Below, one piece after another: positions 33,003 through 43,780 of a DNA stretch of 64,000 nt (positions are counted from its first letter, which is position 1; each line of letters starts with the position of its first letter). The DNA is from Agarophyton chilense (taxonomy: Eukaryota > Rhodophyta > Florideophyceae > Gracilariales > Gracilariaceae): NCBI GenBank assembly GCA_030374765.1, contig JARGXX010000068.1, positions 3,968,001-4,032,000 on the forward strand, read 5' to 3'. The position numbers and the translations under genes are program-made. The notes beneath the pieces were generated by a model. It was not told the origin of the DNA. It saw only the letters and a program-made list of their open reading frames with translations, and did not search any database.

Positions 33003-33361
33003 TGTGAGACGACTGTGGCTGTCGCTCATGATTACTTAGGGCAAATGAATGTACCAGAAAGTGCAAGAGTGGAAGTGGTTCAGGACAAAGGATTCCTGCG
33101 CGTCGGTTCTGCTGCCTCCGCGATTGTTTACTGCTCGGGGTCTAGCTTGCCGCTTTTATCCCCTTTCTATCCCCTTGCTTGCGTGTCCGTTCGCTTTGGA
33201 TACGCTGGGGTTGCATTCTGCTTGTATGACCTTTCGCAGTCATGGCGCGCACCACAGAGCTGACAATTATGCTTGGTATATTCGTAATGCAGTATTGCTA
33301 CGAGCTGCATTTAGCGCATGCTTTACATCTCAATTTGATTTTATCAGTTTAAGCTCTCACA
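33003..33361 (-). repeat. Element 4, 3' LTR (359 bp)
   Basis: Starts TGTGAGACGAC, ends AAGCTCTCACA. It matches 37,897-38,266 closely. Confidence 0.93.
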
Positions 33362-33478
33362 CACCCCCAAGTTGCATGAGCTTTATAATGCAACTCACGT
33401 CCAACTCTTGCTGTCGAGTTCAAAAGAATGATGCGGAGGCAAGCATAGCCTGCCTGTTGCTGCAATTTTGTTCAGCAA

Positions 33479-36400
33479 GCGGTGAGAATCGGGGTTGCAC
33501 TTAGTCAACGCATCGGCTATGTGGACCCTCCCCTGCACCCATCGTAGCACATCTAGTTCTCTTGCTTCAAAAGAATCCCTGATACGCTGTACTGTCTGAC
33601 GGAGACGAAAATCTCTACCTTCATGCAATGTAGTTATCGTGTCGAAGAGTCCTTTTGAGTCAACGTTCAGGATGTGTTTGAAATCATCTACTGAAGATAT
33701 AGAGTTCATTGCGCACTTTAAGTAAAACCCACGATCATCTGCCTCAGTGCATGCCAAAATCTCAGCCCCGTAGGAAGAGTAAGACACTCTGCGCTGCTTT
33801 CCACTTGCCCAATCAATTATGTGGTAGATGGTGGCATCTCCACTCATTGTGCGCAATCGACGGCCTGTTATAAATCCAGTTTGTCCATAGAGCTGCGACG
33901 AAGTGACATTGAAAGCTGCATCTGAAAATGTTAACACTTCCGCACATTTGACTATTTCTGGTGGTCGCTTGTATATCAAAACAGAGTGTAGCTTCTTTAC
34001 CGCTACCAGGTTCTTATTGGCTTCGATCAAATCATCTACTCTAAAGTGAGGGAGCCGCTGCTGCATAGCTGATCCGATGAAAGCGGCTTGCGGAAGTGCT
34101 CCGCTGCCAAGCCATATTAGTTCACCAGCCATCTTGCGGTATGCTCTTTTCTCGTATTCGGATGCCTTGTCGTTCATCATGGTTCTGCGTTGAGCACTGA
34201 TGTTCAGCGGTTTGATAGGTTCTGAATACTGTTGCATGGATAGCTTGATGCTGAAATCTTCCGACTGCTCTATCGTACATCCATTAAACTGTACTTCGTC
34301 GTCTACAATTGACTTACTAATTTGGAGTCTTCCTGATATTTCTTTTGCAAAAGCATGCATGGTTCCGACATCACCAGCCATAAGCAGATCGTCGGTGAGC
34401 TTTGCAATTAGCAGAGTAATGTCTCCATCATGGTTGCGACGCAAGAACAGCTGACTAATGCCATACACTCTTTGAAATCCGGCCTCTTCCAATAGCCATG
34501 TTTCTATGACTTGCGCCCATTGCCTACCTGCCTCGCTGATTCCGTATGGGAGTTTAACGAGTTTCCATAAAAAACCCCGTTTGTCTCTCCACTCAGTTGG
34601 CGGTCGGACGTACAGGTCTCGCGAGATTGGGCCGCTTTGGAGGTATGCATCTTTCACATCAATGCATCCGATCTTAAGCTTCAGTATCGTTGCCAACGAT
34701 AACATCATGCGTATGACGTGGAATTGGGCGCTGGCAGAATCATTCCGGATGTTTCCCTTTTCTTGATCTCTGTTGCCATGTGGGCACAGTCTGGCTTTCA
34801 TGCGCTTGCGCCCTTTTTTCTCGCGTTTAACTTTATAAACGATGTGAGAGGTGATGACATTCGAGTCATGTGGTACAGCGTGTTCTGGCACTTTGACATA
34901 AGCATCTTTCCAGGCTGTCTCTAACTCTTCTGCTACAGCCTTATCCAATATCCACTGCGGTGCACAGTCCATCTTTTTCCTAGTAACTTGCACACCCCCA
35001 GTCACCTGGAATATATCATCTAAGACCCTCTGCTCATCCGACTGTAGCTCAGTATTCGGAGTTACGGGCTTTTCATTCGGGAGCGATCCGATATCTCGCT
35101 CTGTGTCGCCAAAGACGGCCTTAGTGAAAAGACTCGTACGGAACTCGGGAGCTGTTGTCGTATGTTCATGGTCTTCCTCCGGGCCAAAAATGTCCAACAT
35201 TAACTGCGCTGGGTCCTTCGAGTAACGCTGAACCAAATTCCCTTCGTCATTGGGTAATTCTTCTTGATGACCAGAAGTTGGGGTGTCGTCGGCAAGCTGT
35301 CTTCAAGTATACCTTGTTAAAGTTCCGCGGTTAGCTCTCCTTCTGGTACCAACCGAATGTGCTCGTATGCCACCTGCATGAGGGGGTCCTTTATCCGAGC
35401 GACGGCACTTGACAAAGAACGGCGTTGCGGATATTACAGTTGCTCTTATCCATCGAACAGTGTCATTCTGTTTCGACGTGTTGTAATAGACCCAAATCTT
35501 GGATCCCTATTTCAATGCTGAGAGTGGTATTAGGTTATTATCACGTGAACGCATCAGTTTCTGCAGCGCTCGGGTGGCTGTCATGTGCTTGTGGGCTTCT
35601 AGGATGTCCGTAGGTACATGATTGTCGGGAATACCTAGCAATGATGGCGAATATCCTCGAGCTAGTTGAAAGGAGCTCAGAGTCGAGCGTCCGTGAAACA
35701 GATTGCACAAAAATGATGCGCGAGCCACGAGAGTTTGCGGGGATGCAGTTGTTTGTTCACGAGATATCTTCTCGAAGATTCTTTTGAACAATCCGTTATT
35801 ACGTTCTACTTTACCATTCTTCGATGATGAGCGAGACGGGCATTCTTGGATTTTGATGCCGTGTGCCGTAAGAATCTTCTTGAGAACTGGTTTGGTAAAT
35901 CTTGGGTCGGCGCTGAACGTACGTGGTGCGCCATGGTGATATATCCATTCGGTTTCGAGTTTGTCGGCCATCTCCTGGGCCGTTCGCTTCGCTACAATAA
36001 CTCTCTCACCGTAGTTGGTGCCTGCATCGATCATGTTCAGTACCTCGTATTTGTCCTCAGATATATAAACGACTAAGAAGTCTGCCTGCATTGACTGGTT
36101 GAAATCTTCGTTCACGTGGCTGAGCGAAATCTTCTTTTTGTGTGATGGTCTACCTGTCGAAGCACAAATGTCACACGAGCTACAAATTGTATCACACACG
36201 TTTGACAATTCAGGGCTCAGTTTGCCGGCGTCTTCTAGGATAGATCTCATTTCATCAGCCGTTGCATGAGTAAACCTGTGCAGTTTCTTAATAGCGTTCT
36301 TGTCAATTCGTGAGTTTCGTGTCGTGCTGCCTAATAGCCTTTTCATCGAGGACTGTTCATGCGCCACGACATCAATACGGAGGCTTTCATTACGGTCGTC

Positions 36401-36796
36401 ATCAGACGCAACGTAAGTAAAGAACACTCTCTCATGTGTATCAGTTGGCCTCTTTATGGAAACAGTCGGAGGATCAGTGCGATTCATAGTGTCGCAGTGC
36501 TTCTTAACATCCAATCCAAGTATAGTCGGGGAAGTGCCTTCCATAATGTCAAACGGCAGTGCAGTCGGGCGACCGTGAATGTCATTGATAACCAGTGTCC
36601 ACGTAGCAATAATCGGTTTTGCGTTTGCTGCAACATCACCCCACCCATGAAAGTAATGGTTGCGTGGAGGGTCAAGAATGAGGGAATATCCAAGTGCGTC
36701 ACATAGTGCCGTAGCATTATCGATGCCACTTGTTGACGTGGGTGCTCCTTCATCAAGAATAGGATTGAGCTCCAGCGGGAGCCTGCCAGACCTCAA
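33479..36796 (-). pseudogene. Element 4 integrase-RT-RNase H (pol)
   Basis: The first part (36,796-35,507) has the integrase zinc domain (RFTHATADE, CDTICSSCDIC) and DDE core residues (QADFLV, the SADPRF Asp, NGKVERNN Glu). The same frame resumes at 35,236 after about 90 codons that include stops. It then gives RT with IGCIDVKDAYLQ and LVKLPYGISEAGRQW, an LTDDLLMAG active-site block instead of the usual YVDD, and RNase H with SYSSYGAEILA and GFITGRRLR. The end lies near 33,500 by the 3' LTR. The order integrase before RT is diagnostic of Ty1/copia. The divergent RT box suggests an atypical clade of the kind reported in red algae and marine eukaryotes, from memory of the family only. Confidence 0.88.
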
Positions 36797-37887
36797 CGCC
36801 GAAAAAGCGACTTCTTCGCGTGGTCAGTTGTATCCATCACTGGATCGATCTTTTCTGGTGGAGGATCGTCAATCGCTTTTGATATAGATCCGTTGGAACT
36901 TTTAGCTTGTCTGCGTCGGCGTAGTATTTCTTCCATACATTTCTTGCGGTCTTTATACCAATGTCCAAGCTCTCCGCATGCGCGGCACGGGTTTTCCTCC
37001 TTGAGTTTTTTCACGAAACCTTCCCGGCCTGGCTGCTGAGCAAAGACACGTTTCCCTAAGAGCGAACGACTTGCAGAATCTCTCAAATTGCCGACGCTGA
37101 ACTCCTGTTTATCATGAACATGGGAAAGTGATGCGGCTGCTGCATCCAAGGTAAACATCTGACATGTGTCACCTACTCTTTGTTTATGCTGCTGAGTCAA
37201 TCTTTTTGCCTTCTCTATAATGCCGCTTCCCGTAGCGGAATTTTCCAAAGTACTGATCATCAAATTCAATTCCGAGTGTGATAACAATAGGCATAGTTGC
37301 ACTTGCCTACTTGAGTGGGACATATCGGCTGTGAGTTGAAATATAATAGAGTTCATTGTATCCGCAGTCAGCCGCGCATTGCGGAGCATGAGTATCGCAA
37401 ACTGCCTCGTAAACGATTCTTGAGTGCCGGCAGTATGGTTCTTGTATTTTGCCACTGCTCCCTTGAAGCGTGCTGCATAGGAAGAAACCTTTTCACCATC
37501 CTTTCTTTCACAATTGTGTACGGCAGTGAGAAGATCTAGCTCTCTCTTGACTACTTCTGTAGGAGAGTCTGTTGCAATTGTTTTAATTACAGACTCGATC
37601 ATGTGTTCATTTCCTATATCAGTTTCATCAAAGTCCAATGAGAGATCTCCTGCAGCTTCAGCTTCCCTTAGCAGTTCCTTAGCCGTAGCGTCGCAGCGTA
37701 GGTAAATAAGCCTTCCTGCGCCACGTCAGAATGCCTTGAATTTTGTGTCATATTCTGCAAATGTGGAAATCAACTTCATCCATGTACGCAGAGACTGGCG
37801 ATAATCAACCTTAGAAGTGACGTTGGTAATGAACATTGGGGCCTCGTTCATACTTCCACCTGATCTCGGAGAGCATTCACCCTCTGG
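36793..37887 (-). pseudogene. Element 4 gag
   Basis: The frame runs from an ATG inside the primer-binding site (MGPEGE...) through one in-frame TGA at 37,726 to a stop at 36,793, roughly 360 codons. Helical capsid-like sequence (TWMKLISTFAEYDTKF; SSYAARFKGAVAKYKNH) is followed by a zinc-knuckle-like CRACGELGHWYKDRKKC in which the last Cys is displaced. The next frame (integrase) overlaps it by 4 nt in the -1 frame beside a CTTTTTC run, so -1 frameshifting is possible. Confidence 0.8.
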
Positions 37888-37896
37888 GCCCATAAC
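37884..37896 (-). other. Primer-binding site of element 4: half-tRNA initiator Met type
   Basis: The plus strand reads CTGGGCCCATAAC right up to the LTR boundary with no spacer. This equals the 5' half of the anticodon arm of eukaryotic initiator tRNA-Met, ending in the anticodon loop. Drosophila copia is known to prime from a tRNA-iMet fragment cut in this loop, so the same mechanism is inferred. The complementary strand supplies an ATG (ATGGGCCCAGAG) that could also start gag. Confidence 0.8.
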
Positions 37897-38266
37897 TGTG
37901 AGACGACTGTGGCTGTCGCTCATGATTACTTAGGGCAAATGAATGTACCAGAAAGTGCAAGAGTGGAAGTGGTTCAGGACAAAGGATTCCTGCGCGTCGG
38001 TTCTGCTGCCTCCGCGATCGTTTACTGCTCGGGGTCTAGCTTGCCCCTTTTATCCCCTTGCTATCCCCTTGCTATCCCCTTGCTTGCGTGTCCGTTCGCT
38101 TTGGATACGCTGGGGTTTCATTCTGCTTGTATGACCTTTGGCAATCATGGAGCGCACCGCAGAGCTGACAATTATGCTTGATATATTCGTAATGCAGTAT
38201 TGCTACGAGCTGCATTTAGCGCATGCTTTACATCTCAATTTGATTTTATCAGTTTAAGCTCTCACA
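37897..38266 (-). repeat. Element 4, 5' LTR (370 bp)
   Basis: Same ends as the other LTR; it contains three tandem tatccccttgc units where the 3' LTR has two. Confidence 0.93.
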
Positions 38267-38271
38267 ACTGT
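38267..38271. repeat. Target-site duplication of element 4 (right)
   Basis: ACTGT, identical to the left flank. Confidence 0.9.
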
Positions 38272-38939
38272 AGTATCTACACTGTGGTGTGCCACAAGAA
38301 AATCATTCTAAAGTTAACGAATAAAATATTTGTTCGTCACACCATACAAGTGTATAGTAGTACGATGTTATTAAATTAATCCTAATTTTCGATATTTTCA
38401 TAAGTACTGTTCGCATAACACCTGCTGTTCGAGTACAGTACCAAGTGTAGCTTATGAATTCCCTATATCGACTTTTGATACGTTTCGATCATTTGATTCA
38501 AAGTGCATCTCAGTACCAAGGAGCTGATCTTTATCTTACATTCCAATTCTTCGTTTCAACCCTGGAAGGGCCCTTCTTCTGGGTTTCTTTGATGAGAGAC
38601 AGAACTCTAACGTCTTAGTGGCGATTTCCATCTTTAAATACTTCATTACAAAGTTGTCTGTATACTTAGAAAGGCGGAGCCACTCACGTGTATGTGTTTT
38701 CCCTCATTATATTTTACTTCTCCCCACTCTAGAAGCATTTCGTTTGGAACTGTTGCATTACCATATCTAGTAAATAATTCGATGTGGAGTCTATGAAAAC
38801 TTGCACTCGCTTTCATAATGGCGAGGATGGAACCGAATCTCTGTTTGTTTTGAAGATTTCGATAAGGCTGGTTCTACCCTCGTCATGAAGGTACCCCTTA
38901 GGACCTTAAACACATCACTGTCAGACTGGACGCTTTCGT
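38272..38939. other. Spacer right of element 4
   Basis: About 670 bp, AT-rich, nothing recognised. Upstream parts of the decayed gag element may be included. Confidence 0.35.
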
Positions 38940-40690
38940 TTTCCTTGTTGAAAGCCCTCAATTATGGTTAAATCCCGTCTTAGGCCTTCGCTGAACCTTC
39001 CGTAGCCTGGGCATATCTCCCCGACCAAGAATCTGTCCACATCCTTCAAGAATTTTCCGTAAAACACCAGGTGCACATTCTCTGTGCCGCCGATAATTCA
39101 TTTTTAGGGGAATTTCGTTCTCGCCGTTGGGTAGTCGAGAACATCTCTGCTAAGATATTCGAAGAAGTTATTCGCATCTATTTTTCAGAGATGAACTAGT
39201 TGTTGGAGTGTCTCGGTCGACGGGCTACCTTAGTTGATGGGGTTGAGACCGGCATTACTCGCGTTCGAGGCCATATGGAGACTTCATCACAAACCATTTT
39301 GATGGATGAGCCATTCCAGACCGAGCCAGTTGCTAAGTCGCAGCGCGACAAAAAAACCGGCAAAGGTAAGAACCTCCATAGGACGAAGCCGAGTGGCGAA
39401 GATCACGGTTCTGACCCATCGATCTCGTCGGATTCTGCTCTGAATCACTATAACAACTCCCACTCATCCAATACCACCTCTGGTGGCCGACCCCGAGAGC
39501 GTCCATCCCACTCAAAGTAATATGCAGTCAGCCAGGGTGTTGTCACATCCTGTTCGAAGGGAAGGAGGCTCTCCGGTGTAAAGGAGCTGAAGCCGTCAAG
39601 CCCGATGTATCAAAAGATTCTGTCGTATTGATAATACTAGCTAGGGAATTCTTCAATGGATAGAACACCTGGTAGAACGGACATAGTAAAACACTGTAGG
39701 GCAACGCTCACTGCCCATCCAGAACTTTTCCGGAAAAGACATCGTTATGGTGCTCGAATTTCTCATCCACCTTGTCGCTCATTCTGGTGTAAGAGGGATT
39801 CGTAAGTGACAGACCTACCTTTACATACATTTTTTTAACTGGGCGTGGCTGGAGATCGGTAATACTGTGCTAGAGGTTCTTCACGTGCTTGCTCAGGATA
39901 GAGTAGGGGTGTGCGGGAGATATTCAGTACCTGATACGTTCATAAATGAAGAATGCGGCCATTTAGTAGACAATCCTCTCTTCGTCAGAAATACTCCTGC
40001 GCCTTGGAGAGTCTTAAAATGAGTATGAGGTACGCCCTGACAAAGATTTTTTACAGATGTGGGATCTTATACCCCACTAGGCAACGCGTCACGATTTTCA
40101 TCGATGGACTCGACACGTCCATCAAGACCTTTGTTCTTCGATCCAGCGAGAACAAGCAAAAGCTGAACTACTTCAATCTATCCCGATACACTCGCTCTGA
40201 GGGGAACGCAATCCGTGCATGGGGTTCTGTTTTCAGGACAAAGGAGGCATAAGAGTTGTTCGTAGACAGTTGATCTTCGTCAATCTCACTGGTCCCGGAT
40301 AAGCACCTCTAAGAGAGATACGACGAAGTGAAGCTCACACAAGAAAATTGGTCTATCCCGACTATAGAACTCCCATCGACGATAGACACTTCGTTTGAAA
40401 CGGCTGAAGAAAAGCTGATGGTGTATGTCGACCCTCACCCCGTCACAGCTCCTCGGCTCCACTTTTCAAACCAAGTTTCTTTTTTATCAACGGCCTAGAT
40501 GTGGAGATAACCGCCATGAGGTTTTATTCATCAAAACTCGGAACGTTAGCCAAACGTCGAGAATGTTGACACTTATTTTCCATATGTGATACAGCAACAG
40601 TACACCTCTCGAGAATCTCACACCTTCTTTGAGAAGGTTCCAAAGATGATTGTAAACAAAGAGTCTCTCACATTAGAGGAGAAGCCATCC
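38940..40690 (+). pseudogene. Highly decayed Ty3/gypsy-type gag
   Basis: Plus-strand fragments that line up in order with the gags of elements 1-3. They are a 106-codon charged/Ser-rich frame (39,200-39,520), an NFSGKDIVMVLEFL block at about 39,724 (compare FSGSDPIAVLRFL and FTGTDPIAVIEFL), and a frame at 39,953-40,252 with TKIFYRCG, FIDGLDTSIKTFV and LSRYTRSEGNAIRA (compare LATRFGNVF, FADNADKAICSQV and LARYSKGLGDTLR). Many stops and frameshifts; no LTR seen for it. It is an older relative whose 3' side is cut by element 2 at 40,700. Confidence 0.6.
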
Positions 40691-40699
40691 GTGACAATT

Positions 40700-41145
40700 T
40701 GTAACGCAATGACTGGTAGGTCGGCATACGGGTTTCAACCTTAGGTAGCGTGGTAGAGCGGGTCCTAAGGTTCGAATCCTTGACGGCAGCACTCCCAGAG
40801 TAATTGGAAAAATGGGCTGGCGTTTACTGACTAGTCCTACAGGTCGGAGCTCCGGAAACGATGGCTTGAAGACCAATTGGTAGAACTAATATACCAAAGG
40901 GCGTTATTCAGTATCCTAACAGTGCCTACCTTACTCTAAGGAAGAAGCGTCACTCGAGCCAAGTAAATAACAATGGGGAGGCACATGGATCTCCCTGGCA
41001 CTGTAGTGCTAATCTATTACACTAATTAAAATAAAATAATTATCTAAATGAGTCCAGCTGAGGTCGGCCAGTCCACGTGGTCTCTATAAGATCCCTCAGG
41101 TCCCGGGGGCCTACAGAGCTCAACCATTATCGTTGCTCCTTCACA
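40700..41145 (-). repeat. Element 2, 3' LTR (446 bp)
   Basis: TGTAACGC...CTTCACA in plus orientation. It carries the tRNA-like segment at about 40,740-40,795 with loop TTCGAAT. Confidence 0.92.
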
Positions 41146-41559
41146 TATATCCCTCCTTGGGATTCGACGGCCACGGCGAAGTCGAGATTGCTTCATGATT
41201 GACCCATGGGACGTGAGCGCTTAATTGCTCCTAGTACTATTGGGCGCGACGGGACGTCGCGTCGGCATCACCTGCGCGGGTACCAGGCAGCATGAGCTGC
41301 CCATTGGCGCCAGGGTGGCAATTATTTTGCCTAAGGACTGAAACTCGCGCGCTCCGGGGACACTGGCCATAGGTGCATCGCCGGCGCATTCCTCGTGGCG
41401 CGGTAGCGCGATAGTCCCTTGGCTTATTCTCCCCTGACGATCATTGGGCCCTTTCTTAGTCCCCGCTCTTCCTTTGGCGACCCTCCGCACTTCGTCCACC
41501 GTGGTTTACGCATGACAGTCCGCTCAGGTCAATTTCGTCGTCTCGTCTTCTCATCGTGA

Positions 41560-43659
41560 TATTTTTAATTTGGTCGCGCGCGGTGCAGAACTCGCCTTAT
41601 AAGTCCGTCGGATATGCCGTTCTCCATCCGGACTATGTCGCTTCCGTCGGTTGTCCTATCCACTTTCTGGCAGACCAGCTTGTGGGCAGGGACACCATTG
41701 CTTCGAACAACCGAGCGGGGAGCTCCTCGGGATACCAAGTGGCCTACGAATGTCCCGGGGACCGCTATGACCATACCCTCGGACGAAAACCACGGGCATT
41801 GCGTCATGCCATTTTGCCGTCCTCTGTGGGAGAATACCACCGGTTTTGTCATATGTATCTCGATGCCCAAAGGTGTGCCAAGATACCCGAATTCTGGATG
41901 GGGTGCAAGAACGCGCGCAGCGTCTCGTGATATAACCGGTGGTTGCATTGTCCTGTGGATCCGCGTTCGGCGACGCGATGTTGCAGCCTCATCCAAGCGA
42001 ACATGCCGTACGTCCGCTGCAAGGAGGAAGCAGAATACCAGTTCAGGGTGAACAAACACCTTTCGGACCTATACACCGATTTCATCTCGCCTCATGTGCG
42101 ATTCCATCCCACGGGTCACAACCTCTTGGCTCTTATGTGCTTCCGGCTGTCGTATGATCTCCTGTTATGCATGTCCAACCGGGTCTATTAGAACGAGATG
42201 CACGAGCCCGATGGTCGTTTGCGTCAATACCTGGTGTTCTTCTTCTGTTGGCACCAGGTGGAGTTTCACGACATGAGCGCAGACAAACGTCGTCCATTGT
42301 ATCTTTCGCTCTTCCACGAGGATGAGAACAAATGGTCCATGTATTGGCGTTTTTCGCCGCTCCTGTTCGTTCCCACGCCGTCTGTGGTAACGTACCACTC
42401 GTCCCAACTCATGGGCGACGACAATGACCGAAGGTCGTGGCTGTCCTGGCAGGTACTCTTCGTTGACTTCGGCGTGATGTCCCTCATGGCCTTCTGTATA
42501 CTGCGAAGTACGGAATCCGTGGTAATGTCCGTTCGAAGGATTGGAAGGTGTGGCACGATGAGGACATACACGGTACTCGAGGTCGGCTAATCACGCTCCC
42601 GGACATCATGATCCACTTCTTAAGGAACCTCGGCATCCAGAATATAGTCCGTAGGACGGAGTTCGAGGTCGAGGAGACTGAGGCCGTTTGGATCGTGTCC
42701 TACAGATGGAGTGGGGCAAGACTCCCTGGTTTCTTTGGTATGACCACGATACCAACTCGTTCACGCCAATTCCCCTACACCCGCAGGGTCGGGACGACGC
42801 TCGTGCCTATCCAGCCAAGCCTTTAAGGAATCAACAATCGGAAATCTCGAGGCGTCATGTGCCCGACTATTATCCGAAGGCGATTGGTTTCGATCCCGTG
42901 TGCTTCGAGCCTGATGTGGAAGCCACGCCGTTGGTTCCTGCTGGTATGTCCGATGGAGAATCCTTCGGTGAAGATCCCTTCGTCCTACCTGTAGAGGGCG
43001 TCCATTCTCCGGTGGAATCCACCGTGGTGTTGCCGACCGCTTCCCCTCTTCCAGCTCCTCTGGGCGCTGCTTCTCCTGATGAACTCTCATATGAGCCGCC
43101 TGTCACACAAGTGGACATCCCTCCTGGCGAGATTATTGTCGAAGCAGAAGGTTCTGTAGGTGATGCGCTGGCTCAAACGTCCACTGGGGGCGTCAAAATC
43201 GCTCTCTTCTCTCCGTTGCCACCGTTTCCCACTTCGGTCACGGCTTCGGCTTCAGATCTCCGTAATGTCTGCCGTACCGTTGGTATTACTACCTAGATGG
43301 ACATTGCGACAGTCCTGAGAGAAGCTTGCTCCTGGAAGCGTCGCTCAGAGCGCTACGCCGCGGTTGTCGAACAGGGTCGGGATCGAAAGACCGCCATGGA
43401 CAATATCCTACAGTAGAATGCCCAAGTGATGTCCCAGAGAGTTACTGCTGACTTGGATGCCCGGTATGGTTTAAATTTGAGCGACCGGGAGACTTCCGAT
43501 TGTGACAATAGTGTTTCAGGTGAATCTTCGCCCAAGAAGCGTGCTCGGCTCGCTGGGGCCGGTCCTAGAGGCCCAGTTGGCTCTTCGGGTGACCCTAGTC
43601 CCCGTTTCACTTCTGCAGGTTCCAATGAAGACGATGGGGTTACTCCTGCACCACCCTAG
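41560..43659 (+). pseudogene. Element 2 antisense accessory gene
   Basis: Plus-strand gene opposite to gag-pol, between chromodomain and 3' LTR. Segments in changing frames are 41,943-42,4xx (MPYVRCKEEAEYQFR; LYLSLFHEDENKW; FVPTPSVVTYHSS), about 42,490-42,720 (YGIRGNVR; GRLITLPDIMIHFLRNLGIQNIV), and one frame 42,688-43,659 with a stop at 43,294 and another near 43,415. That last frame has WFLWYDHDTNSFTPIP, a long Pro/Val/Asp-rich stretch, then basic SSPKKRARL. The blocks match element 1's antisense gene in order. It ends about 120 bp from the end of pol, tail to tail. Upstream (41,220-41,560) coding similarity to element 3 continues. No known domain. Confidence 0.65.
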
Positions 43660-43780
43660 TGAGTTCGGTTGGTGTTTGGAGCGCTTTTGCGAACCTTATT
43701 ATCATGGCGAGAGCTGTTGGGTCTCTGTTAGCTAGTCAAATAAAATAATGCTTGTACTTTCTTGAGGTCGCTCCTGTATC

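Larger units (their letters stand above)
33003..38266 (-). mobile_element. Element 4: Ty1/copia LTR retrotransposon
   Basis: A 5.26-kb element on the minus strand with LTRs at 37,897-38,266 (5', 370 bp) and 33,003-33,361 (3', 359 bp), both TGTGAG...CTCACA. The LTRs are almost identical; the main difference is one extra 11-bp unit (tatccccttgc) in the 5' LTR. The target duplication ACTGT is perfect at 32,998-33,002 and 38,267-38,271. Domain order is gag, integrase, RT, RNase H, i.e. Ty1/copia. It is a fairly young but already inactive copy (stops in gag and between integrase and RT). Confidence 0.93.

Noticed and set aside
33049-33504. 151-codon plus-strand frame across the copia 3' LTR
   Set aside because: It runs through LTR sequence duplicated at 37,943 onward and into the antisense of RNase H; a by-product of the LTR.
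41221-41499. Sense-strand frame in element 2 with a similar frame in element 3 (60,752-61,024)
   Set aside because: The two share RRVAKG, LGK/GLIA and RRPVAP blocks, but the opposite strand is also conserved and belongs to the antisense gene's 5' part. One strand's conservation forces the other's, so I did not call it a gene.
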